Below are positions 7,163 through 14,923 of a stretch of 64,000 nt of DNA, piece after piece. Source of the stretch: Anderseniella sp963700895 (GTDB taxonomy: Bacteria; Pseudomonadota; Alphaproteobacteria; Rhizobiales; Aestuariivirgaceae); NCBI GenBank assembly GCA_963700895.1, contig CAVOZI010000022.1, forward strand, positions 1-64,000, read 5' to 3'. The notes under the pieces are model-generated. The model saw only the letters and a list, made by a program, of their open reading frames with translations. It ran no database searches and was not told the origin of the DNA. The stretch's first letter is position 1; the number at the start of each line of letters is the position of its first letter. The position numbers and the translations under genes were made by a program.

Positions 7163-8872
7163 ATGACGGCAGACACCGGAACAGCAGGCCCCGCATCGGG
7201 CCGGGCGAATGGCATGGGGTGGGTCCGCAGGGCCCGCCCCAATGGCGTTGTGGCAGGTACGGTGGTGCTGGCGCTGCTGGTGCTGCTGCCCATCGGCGCC
7301 GTAGTGGCCAGCCTGTTCAGTGCGTCGGACGGGACGCTGGGCCATCTCGCCGCTACGCTGCTGCCGGAATTGCTGGTCAACACGCTGGGACTGATCGTTC
7401 TTGTCGGGGCTGGCACGGCTATTATCGGCACCGGCACGGCATGGCTGGTCAGCGCCTGCCGTTTTCCGGGTTCGAGGACACTCCAGTGGCTGCTGCTGCT
7501 GCCGTTGGCCATGCCGGCCTATATCATCGGCTATGCCTATACGGACTTCCTGTTGTTCGCAGGCCCGCTGCAGACGGCGTTGCGCGACCTTGCCGGCTGG
7601 ACCAGGGACGACTATTGGTTTCCCGAAGTGCACAGCCTGTGGGGCGTAAGCCTGATGCTGGTGCTGGTCCTTTATCCATACGTCTATTTCCTGGCGCGCA
7701 CCGCCTTTCTCGAGCAATCGCGCGGCCTGCTCGATGTTGCACGTACCCTTGGGCGGGGGCCGTGGAGCGTTTTCTTCAAGGTGGCGCTGCCTATGGCGCG
7801 GCCGGCGATCGCGGCGGGGCTGGCGCTTGCCCTGATGGAGGCGCTGGCCGATTTCGGCACCGTCCAGTATTTTGGTGTGCAGACCTTCACCACCGCGATC
7901 TACCGGACCTGGTTCGGCATGGGCGACCGCATTGGCGCAGCGCAACTGGCGTCGGCACTGCTGATGTTCGTATTCCTGCTGGTATCGCTGGAGCAATGGT
8001 CGCGCGCACGGCAGGCCTTTCACGACACCTCGCGGCGCCAGACCAAACCGATGCCGGTGCGGCTGCGCGGCTGGCGGGCGGCTTTGGCCTTCACCGCCTG
8101 TCTGCTGCCGGTTTTGCTGGGGTTCGTGCTGCCGGTGCTGATCCTGCTGGAATTGCACCTCGATGGTGGCGACGAACTGTTGGGACAACGCTTCCTTGGC
8201 TATGCCGGCAACAGTTTCCTGCTCGCTGGCACTACAGCCGTGCTGATTACCGCGTGCGCCGTCCTTACCGGTTACTGCCTGCGCTCCAGAAGCCCGCTTG
8301 CGGCCCCGCTGGTGCGGTTGGCGACGCTGGGATACGCCATACCCGGTACGGTGATCGCCGTCGGCGTGCTTATCCCGCTGGGCGTGTTAGACAACTGGCT
8401 CGACGGACAGATGCGGTCCTGGGTCGGGCTGTCGACAGGACTGATCTTCTCCGGCACCATGCTGGCCTTGCTTTATGCCTACCTTGTCCGCTTCCTGGCG
8501 GTGGCGAACGGCGCCATCGAAACGGGGTTCAAGCGCATCCCTCCGCACATCGATGACGTGGCGCGCACGCTGGGCCGGACCCGCCGTCAGGTCATCACCC
8601 AGGTTCATCTGCCGCTGCTGAAGCGGTCCATGCTGATGTCTGCTGCCATCGTTTTCGTCGATGTGCTAAAGGAGTTGCCGGCAACGCTGATCGTGCGGCC
8701 GTTCAATTTCGATACGCTGGCGGTGCGGGTCTACCAGCTCGCCTCGGACGAGCGGCTGGCCCAGGCCGCGACCGGTTCTCTCGTCATCGTGGCCATTGCG
8801 CTGGTGCCCATCATCCTGCTGACCAGGGTGGCTGACCGCAACGACCTCGCCGAGCCCGCCCTGCAGCCTTAA
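7163..8872 (+). CDS. Fe(3+) ABC transporter permease, fused double module (FbpB type)
   Basis: The gene encodes 569 residues with about twelve hydrophobic segments in two halves of about 280 residues each, the FbpB/SfuB architecture. Each half contains the cytoplasmic loop that contacts the ATPase: ARTLGRGPWSVFFKVALPMARPAI in the first half and the ARTLGRTRRQVITQVHLPLL region in the second. It forms the inner-membrane channel for iron delivered by the preceding binding protein. No ATP-binding subunit follows. The next gene is glmU after 105 bases, so the ATPase must come from elsewhere in the genome. Confidence 0.9.
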   Translation: MTADTGTAGPASGRANGMGWVRRARPNGVVAGTVVLALLVLLPIGAVVASLFSASDGTLGHLAATLLPELLVNTLGLIVLVGAGTAIIGTGTAWLVSACRFPGSRTLQWLLLLPLAMPAYIIGYAYTDFLLFAGPLQTALRDLAGWTRDDYWFPEVHSLWGVSLMLVLVLYPYVYFLARTAFLEQSRGLLDVARTLGRGPWSVFFKVALPMARPAIAAGLALALMEALADFGTVQYFGVQTFTTAIYRTWFGMGDRIGAAQLASALLMFVFLLVSLEQWSRARQAFHDTSRRQTKPMPVRLRGWRAALAFTACLLPVLLGFVLPVLILLELHLDGGDELLGQRFLGYAGNSFLLAGTTAVLITACAVLTGYCLRSRSPLAAPLVRLATLGYAIPGTVIAVGVLIPLGVLDNWLDGQMRSWVGLSTGLIFSGTMLALLYAYLVRFLAVANGAIETGFKRIPPHIDDVARTLGRTRRQVITQVHLPLLKRSMLMSAAIVFVDVLKELPATLIVRPFNFDTLAVRVYQLASDERLAQAATGSLVIVAIALVPIILLTRVADRNDLAEPALQP

Positions 8873-8977
8873 TTGCACCGCAATAAATCTTCAAGGAATC
8901 CGGCGTACCTTGCGATGCTGGTCAAGGTGGTGGATTCGCGCCACACCGGGGGAATTCTTGACAAGGGCGACGGGCGA

Positions 8978-10342
8978 ATGACGGAAATTGCATGCATTGT
9001 GCTGGCGGCAGGCATGGGGACGCGCATGCGCTCCCGGTTGCCCAAGGTGCTGCACAAGGCAGGTGGACGCACATTGGTAGGCCACGTCGTGTGCGCGGCG
9101 CGAGATCTTGGCGCTGACCGCATCGTGGCTGTCGTCGGTGATGGCGCCGATGCCATCGAAGCAGAAATCAAGTCCCACGTTCCCGGCGCAAAGACCGCCA
9201 TACAGTCGCCGGCGCGCGGCACCGGTGATGCGGTGTCCAAGGCATTGCCAGCGCTTGAAGGCTTCGAAGGCATCGTGCTGGTGCTGTTCGGCGCCGACCC
9301 GCTGATGAGGCAGCAGACGCTTGTCACCATGGCGCAGATGGTCAAGGCCGGTGCCGGCATGGCTGTTCTCGGGTTTAATGCAGCTGATCCAACGGGTTAT
9401 GGACGTTTGCTCACATCAGAAGACGGGCAGGGCGTGCTGGCGATCCGCGAGCATGCCGATTGTTCGCAAGCCGAGCGCGCCATCACGTTGTGCAATTCCG
9501 GCGTCATGGCGTTTGACGCCAGGCTGTTGCGGACGCTGCTGCCTGAGATCGGCAACGACAACGCCAAGGGCGAATATTATCTGACCGACATCGTCGCGCT
9601 GGCCAACCAAGCCGGAGCAAAGGTTGCGCTGGTGACCTGCCCGGAAAACGAGATCCAGGGCGTCAATACGCGCGCTGAACTGGCAGCCGTGGAGGCCGAG
9701 TTCCAGCGCCGTTACCGCCTCAAGGCCATGGAAGAGGGCGCCACACTGGTCGCCCCGGAAACCGTGTTCCTGAGCGCCGATACGGTGATCGGCACCGACG
9801 TAATCATCGAGCCGCATGTGGTTATCGGGGACAATGTCCGCATCGGCAATGATACGGTGATCCATTCGTTTTGCCATATCGAGAACGCTGTCATTGGTGA
9901 GACGGTGGAACTTGGCCCATATGCGCGCATCCGGCCCGGCACGGAACTTGCGGACGGAGTCAAGATCGGCAATTTCGTCGAGATAAAGAGTGCGTCCATC
10001 GAGAACGGTGCCAAGGTGAATCACCTGAGTTATGTCGGTGATGCCCGGGTGGGCGAGAATGCCAATGTCGGGGCAGGGACCATCACCTGCAATTACGACG
10101 GCTTCTTCAAGCACCGTACCGACATTGGCGCAGGCGCGTTTATTGGATCGAATTCGGCCCTGGTGGCGCCGGTGAAGATTGGCGACGGTGCTTATGTGGG
10201 CTCGGGCAGCGTGGTTACGCGCGACGTGGCGCCGGGGGCCCTGGCCGTCGCCCGGGGCCGGCAGGAAAATCGCGACGGCTGGGCCGTGCGCTACAACAAG
10301 ATGCAGGGCGATCGCAAGAAGACCGCCGGGAAAGAGGAATAG
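8978..10342 (+). CDS. glmU: Bifunctional GlcN-1-P acetyltransferase / GlcNAc-1-P uridylyltransferase
   Basis: The gene encodes 454 residues, like other GlmU proteins. I chose the ATG at 8978 because the protein then begins directly with the nucleotidyltransferase motif, LAAGMGTRMRSRLPKVLHKAGG. The N-terminal domain (about 1-230) makes UDP-GlcNAc from UTP and GlcNAc-1-P. The C-terminal half is a left-handed beta-helix of hexapeptide repeats (IGDNVRIGN, VGENANVGAGTITCNYDG) that acetylates GlcN-1-P. The product feeds peptidoglycan and lipid A. glmS starts 5 bases after the stop, so the two form an operon that makes GlcN-6-P and UDP-GlcNAc. The intermediate mutase GlmM is not in the window. Confidence 0.96.
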   Translation: MTEIACIVLAAGMGTRMRSRLPKVLHKAGGRTLVGHVVCAARDLGADRIVAVVGDGADAIEAEIKSHVPGAKTAIQSPARGTGDAVSKALPALEGFEGIVLVLFGADPLMRQQTLVTMAQMVKAGAGMAVLGFNAADPTGYGRLLTSEDGQGVLAIREHADCSQAERAITLCNSGVMAFDARLLRTLLPEIGNDNAKGEYYLTDIVALANQAGAKVALVTCPENEIQGVNTRAELAAVEAEFQRRYRLKAMEEGATLVAPETVFLSADTVIGTDVIIEPHVVIGDNVRIGNDTVIHSFCHIENAVIGETVELGPYARIRPGTELADGVKIGNFVEIKSASIENGAKVNHLSYVGDARVGENANVGAGTITCNYDGFFKHRTDIGAGAFIGSNSALVAPVKIGDGAYVGSGSVVTRDVAPGALAVARGRQENRDGWAVRYNKMQGDRKKTAGKEE

Positions 10343-10347
10343 CAGGC

Positions 10348-12174
10348 ATGTGTGGTATCGTTGGCATACTGGGCACTGAACCCGTCGCCATGCAGCTGGT
10401 CGAGGCGCTGCGGCGTCTTGAGTATCGCGGCTACGACTCGGCCGGCATCGCCGTACTGGACGGCGGCATCATTAAGCGGGTACGGGCGCCCGGCAAGCTC
10501 GACAACCTGTACGCCAAGGTTGCCGGCAATGGCTGCGAGGCGACTGCCGGCATCGGTCACACCCGCTGGGCGACCCATGGCGCGCCGAACGAAACCAATG
10601 CCCACCCGCACCAGGCAGGCGACGTGGTGCTGGTCCACAACGGCATCATCGAGAACTATCGGGCCATCAAGGACCGACTCTCCGCGGCAGGGGTGACGTT
10701 CGAAACCGAGACCGACACCGAAGTGGTGGCGCAACTGATCAACCATCGCCTGCAGCAGGGCGAAACGCCGCGTGAAGCAGTGCGCAAGGTTCTGGACGAG
10801 CTGCAAGGCGCCTTCTCGTTTGCCATCCTTTTCAAGGGCCATGGCGATCTGATGATCGGCGCGCGCAAGGGCTCGCCGCTGGCCGTTGGTCATGGTGACG
10901 GCCGCATGTTTCTGGGCTCTGATGCCATTGCGCTTGCCCCGTTCACCAACCGGGTAAGCTATCTCGAAGACGGCGACTGGGTGGTGCTGAGCCGCAGCAG
11001 CGTCGAGATATTTGATGCAAGCGGCCAGCCGGTGAAGCGCGACATCAATTTCACCCAGGCTTCGGCCATGCTGGTCGACAAGGGCAATCACCGCCATTTC
11101 ATGGCCAAGGAGATCGAGGAGCAGCCGGAGGTCATTGGCCACACGCTCGGCGAATATGTGAACTTTGCCGACAATACGATCCGTCTGCCGGCAGACCTGC
11201 CGTTCGATTTTGCCAAGGTGTCGTCAATCACCATTACCGCGTGCGGCACCGCCTTCTATGCGGGCCTCACCGCCAAGTACTGGTTCGAGCGCATTGCCCG
11301 GCTGCCGGTCGAGGTGGATATCGCGTCCGAATTCCGCTACCGCGAGGCTCCATTGTCGCCTGACGGACTGACCATCGTGATCTCGCAATCGGGTGAAACC
11401 GCCGACACGCTGGCTGCAGTGCGCTATTCGCGTTCTCAGGGTCAGCAGGTGGCGGCGATCGTCAACGTTCCTGAATCCACCATTGCCCGCGAAAGCTCGG
11501 CCGTGTTGCGCACCTATGCCGGTCCGGAAATCGGCGTTGCTTCCACCAAGGCGTTCACCTGCCAGCTGACCGTTCTGGCCTGCCTTGCCGTTGCCGCAGC
11601 GAAGGCGCGCGGCACCATCGACGCGGCGGAAGAGCAGCGGCTGGTGAAAATATTGATCGGCCTGCCGCGCATCATGGCCGGCATGAAGTCTCTCGAGGGC
11701 CACATCGAAGAGGTTGCCCGCAAGATCGCGGTTGCACGCGACGTGCTTTATCTTGGCCGTGGCATCAACTTCCCGATCGCCATGGAAGGAGCTCTCAAGC
11801 TCAAGGAGATCTCCTACATCCACGCCGAGGGATATGCGGCGGGCGAACTCAAGCACGGACCTATCGCGCTGATCGACGAGCATGTGCCGGTGGTGGTGAT
11901 TGCGCCGCGTGACGGGTTGTTCGACAAGACCATCTCCAACATGCAGGAAGTGGCAGCCCGTGGCGGACAGATCGTGTTGGTGACCGACGAGACAGGCGCC
12001 AGGGAACACGCCGCCGACGCGTTCGAGACCATTGCGGTGCCGGAAGCCGACCCGTTCATATCGCCGATGCTGTACGCGGTGCCGATGCAATTGCTGGCTT
12101 ATCATGCCGCTGTCTTCATGGGTACGGACGTTGACCAGCCGCGCAATCTCGCCAAGTCCGTGACCGTGGAATGA
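10348..12174 (+). CDS. glmS: Glutamine--fructose-6-phosphate aminotransferase (isomerising)
   Basis: The gene encodes 608 residues, the standard length. Cys2, exposed after Met removal (MCGIVG), is the N-terminal nucleophile of the glutaminase domain (about 1-240), with HTRWATHG and HNGIIENY also present. Two SIS sugar-isomerase domains follow (about 285-420 and 455-590), with SQSGETADT and the C-terminal KSVTVE. The enzyme converts fructose-6-phosphate and glutamine to glucosamine-6-phosphate in the cytoplasm, the first committed step to UDP-GlcNAc. It is co-transcribed with glmU. The 5-base gap before it leaves no room for a glmS ribozyme. Confidence 0.97.
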   Translation: MCGIVGILGTEPVAMQLVEALRRLEYRGYDSAGIAVLDGGIIKRVRAPGKLDNLYAKVAGNGCEATAGIGHTRWATHGAPNETNAHPHQAGDVVLVHNGIIENYRAIKDRLSAAGVTFETETDTEVVAQLINHRLQQGETPREAVRKVLDELQGAFSFAILFKGHGDLMIGARKGSPLAVGHGDGRMFLGSDAIALAPFTNRVSYLEDGDWVVLSRSSVEIFDASGQPVKRDINFTQASAMLVDKGNHRHFMAKEIEEQPEVIGHTLGEYVNFADNTIRLPADLPFDFAKVSSITITACGTAFYAGLTAKYWFERIARLPVEVDIASEFRYREAPLSPDGLTIVISQSGETADTLAAVRYSRSQGQQVAAIVNVPESTIARESSAVLRTYAGPEIGVASTKAFTCQLTVLACLAVAAAKARGTIDAAEEQRLVKILIGLPRIMAGMKSLEGHIEEVARKIAVARDVLYLGRGINFPIAMEGALKLKEISYIHAEGYAAGELKHGPIALIDEHVPVVVIAPRDGLFDKTISNMQEVAARGGQIVLVTDETGAREHAADAFETIAVPEADPFISPMLYAVPMQLLAYHAAVFMGTDVDQPRNLAKSVTVE

Positions 12175-12209
12175 CCGGCGGTTTTCGTTCAGAAATTTTT
12201 CAGTTTCGC

Positions 12210-12225
12210 TTAGGCATTGTTTAAC
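12210..12225 (+). promoter_or_regulatory. CtrA-box-like sequence before the TPR-SPOR gene
   Basis: TTAG-N7-TTAAC matches the alphaproteobacterial cell-cycle regulator CtrA site TTAA-N7-TTAAC at all but one position. It lies 15 bases before the first possible ATG. Single matches to such a degenerate motif occur by chance, so this is a candidate only. Confidence 0.3.
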
Positions 12226-12239
12226 CATGCTCCGCCATT

Positions 12240-13602
12240 ATGGCGGGCATGAAAATACAGTCAGTTGTCATTGCGTCTGTTTGTGCCGCGTTCCTGGCTA
12301 CGGGTGTAGCTGCAACCGGTGTCGCAGCCGCCGAACCCCGTCAGGCCTCCGCTGCCATGCAGCAGGCATACACACACCTCGTATCCGGCAAGGCCGACCA
12401 GGCAATTGCCGCGTACACCGCAATCATCGATCAAGCCTCGACATCCATCGAAGAGCGCGCAAGGGCATTCCTCAACCGGGCGCTGGCGCATCAGAAACTC
12501 AACGATCATGGCAAGGCTGTAGAAGATTACAGCGCAGCGATCGGTCTTGACGCGCTTGATCCCAAGACCCGTGCTGCCGCTCTTTACAATCGCGGCCTAG
12601 CGCATGCCCGGCTGGAGCAGAACTTCGCCGCCGTTGATGACTTCACCAACGCGCTGTATCTCGATCCGCACATGCCGGAAGCGTTCTACAGCCGCGCCAA
12701 CGTGCTGCGTGACTTCTGGCCAGTACGAATACGCGCTTATTGACTATTCCCGCGCCAGTGCAGCCGGCTACAGGCACGAGCATCTTGCATGGTATGGCAA
12801 GGCGCTGACGCTGATGAAGCTCGGCCACCGCGACGAAGCTACTGCCGCGCTGCTGCGCAGCTATGGCATCAAGCCTGACTTCAAGGATGCGCGTGAGCGG
12901 CTGGCAGACCTTGGTGTCGATGTTCCGGTCCATCCCAGCCAGGAGCAGGTGAAGCTTGCCGTGATGCCGGCGCAGAACCTGATGGCTGATGACCTCGTTA
13001 CCGGGTCTACTGGCGCACCGGCCATGACCGTTGCAAAGGCAGCGCGAAAGGAACCGGTTGCACCGCCTTCCTCGCTTCTTGGCGGTCTGATGCCTGATGC
13101 ACCCGGCATGACCGTTGCCGCTGCAGAAACAGCAACGCCGACCAGGCCGTTGCCAATCAAGCCCGATGCAATTTCGGTTGCTGACGTAGGATCGGTGCCC
13201 GTGTCCAGCACTCCGGTTGAAAACGAACCGGCTGCACCAACTGCAACCGCCAGTCTGCAGGTCAATGTCGAGCCAGTCTCGGCGCCCGCACCGGAGGTAA
13301 GCACCAATCTTGCTGCCGTCGCGCTCGAGAAGGGTGTGAGCGAGCGGCTGCAGGGCTGGACCGTGCAGCTGGTGTCGCAACGCGATGCGGGCAGCGCCTG
13401 GGAAAACTGGCACAAGCTGCAGGATCGTCACGGCAAGCTTCTGGATGGTGCGGAAGCTGCGGTGGTGAAGGCGGACCTGGGCGATCAGGGCATCTACTAC
13501 CGCCTGCGCGTTCACAAGCTGGAGAGCAAACAGGAAGCCGACAGCCTGTGCCGCAGCCTGAAGCGCAAGGGTACGAACTGCTTCATAGCCCGCGCCAGCT
13601 GA
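12240..13602 (+). pseudogene. Exported TPR protein with C-terminal SPOR domain, interrupted by a frameshift
   Basis: Two overlapping frames make one protein. The first (12240-12743) has a signal peptide (MKIQSVVIASVCAAFLATGVAA, from the ATG at 12249) and TPR units such as ALYNRGLAHARLEQNFAAVDDFTNALYLDP. It then shifts at about 12715-12717, where one extra base follows GACTTC. Removing it restores LRDFGQYEYALIDYSRAS, another TPR, in the frame ending at 13602. After a Pro/Ala/Thr-rich linker, the last 80 or so residues form a SPOR domain (WTVQLVSQRDAGSAW ... KGTNCFIARAS) that would bind denuded septal peptidoglycan. The intact protein would be about 450 residues and periplasmic. The gene may be truly broken, or the base may be a sequencing error; the intact downstream frame favours a recent or artificial event. 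Confidence 0.8.
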
Positions 13603-13608
13603 CCGGTT

Positions 13609-14019
13609 CTATCTGCGCGCTGTTGGACGGGTCACCAGCCAGACTGCAACGCACGACAGGATTGCCCCTGCCATCCACACCGCGATGGTGGGGGCATTGC
13701 TTGCGAGGGCCATCCAGGTCAGGCTTGCGGCCATCATCGTGACAGCTGTTACCTTGGCAATCATCGGGATCGAACGGTCCCGGTCCCAGTCACGAATGTA
13801 GGGGCCGAGCAGCGGGTGCGACAGCAGCCAGTCATGGAAAGCCGGTGAGGAGCGGGCAAAACAGCCTGCAGCCAGCAGAAGGAATGGCGTCGTGGGCAGC
13901 AGCGGCAGGAACACGCCTGCCAGACCAAGGCCGACGAACAGCAGTCCGCCAGCTTTCAGGAACAGGTTGAGCACTCTCTGCCGGCGTCCGGGCAATGCGC
14001 AGTTTCCGGTTTGAACCAA
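13609..14019 (-). CDS. DUF454 (YbaN family) inner-membrane protein
   Basis: The gene encodes 136 residues with an N-terminal hydrophobic pair containing GLAGVFLPLLPTTPFLLLAAGCFARSSP, the DUF454 hallmark. HPLLGPYIRDW and two further membrane segments follow near residues 85-125. It is an inner-membrane protein whose biochemical role is not established. It is convergent with the frameshifted TPR-SPOR gene (6 bases apart) and divergent from the DUF502 gene. The start at 14019 is the first ATG in frame. Confidence 0.85.
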   Translation of the reverse strand: MVQTGNCALPGRRQRVLNLFLKAGGLLFVGLGLAGVFLPLLPTTPFLLLAAGCFARSSPAFHDWLLSHPLLGPYIRDWDRDRSIPMIAKVTAVTMMAASLTWMALASNAPTIAVWMAGAILSCVAVWLVTRPTARR

Positions 14020-14137
14020 TGAGACCCCCGATGCGTTGTAGCAGTCGCCTTTCGGGCGTGCTATTGCTGCTTGCGCCGCCGCCTGGCGGCTGTCGATTCA
14101 TTGCCCCTGCTGTGGCTTTCATTGAAATTTGCCCCGG

Positions 14138-14912
14138 ATGATTGGAAGAATTCGTACATATTTCCTGACCGGCCTCGTCGTCACCGCACCCATTGCCATC
14201 ACCATCTGGCTGGTCTGGTGGTTCGTTTCGCTGATCGATGGATGGATCAAGCCGATCATCCCCTCGGTCTACAACCCCGACAACTATCTTCCGTTCCCTG
14301 TTCCCGGCGTTGGCCTCGTGGCGGCACTTATCGCCATGACCATCATCGGTGCGCTGGCTGCCAACCTTGTGGGCCGCACGTTGATCAATTTCGGCGAGCG
14401 CACGCTGGACCGGATGCCCGTGGTGCGATCGGTCTACAAGGGTGTGAAGCAAATCTTCGAGACCGCGCTTTCGTCCGGCTCGGGCAATTTCTCGTCCGTC
14501 GGCATGATCGGCTATCCGCGCCCCGGCGTGAACGTGGTGGTATTCATCGCGCGTGAGCTCGAACTCCAGCGAAATCGGCTTGCCTCGCGGCACACGCTTC
14601 TATTCAGCCTTCATGCCGACGACGCCGAACCCAACGTCCGGCTTTCTGTTCTTCGTCAAGAAGAGTGAGGTCACCATCCTCGATATCACCGTCGAAGAGG
14701 CGGCAAAGCTGGTGATTTCGGCAGGCCTCGTGACTCCGCAACAACTTCGCGAGGCCGATGCTTCTGTAGCGAAGGAAGAAGATACGCTGTCATTGCTGCT
14801 GAGCGATCCGGCCAGCGTCATTGATCCGGAGCACAGGATCAAGAGGACGGAAAAGCAGCCGCCTGCCAGAAAGAAGCCTGCTTCCAGGCCGGCGAAGAAG
14901 CGCAGCAGCTAG
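14138..14912 (+). pseudogene. DUF502 membrane protein, split by a single-base frameshift
   Basis: The ATG at 14138 begins MIGRIRTYFLTGLVVTAPIA, with two membrane segments (about 8-33 and 55-80) and the DUF502 core RTLDRMPVVRSVYKGVKQIFETAL. The frame drifts into unrelated residues after FIAREL and stops at 14668. The +1 frame from about 14560 continues the family sequence: SEIGLPRGTRFYSAFMPTTPNPTSGF, then ILDITVEEAAKLVISAGLV, to 14912. Dropping one base near 14561 joins the two as FIARELNSSEIG. The tail is Lys/Arg-rich. The joined protein would be about 257 residues. As with the TPR-SPOR gene 1.8 kb upstream, one extra base is the whole lesion, so a sequencing error is a live alternative. Confidence 0.8.
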
Positions 14913-14923
14913 AATCGCTTGTC

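Noticed and set aside
5889..7196. Minus-strand ORF of 435 codons over the iron-binding protein
   Set aside because: Antisense shadow; the plus-strand gene has a clear signal peptide and iron-binding motifs.
10343..10347. glmS riboswitch/ribozyme
   Set aside because: Only five bases separate glmU and glmS, so no ribozyme can fit.
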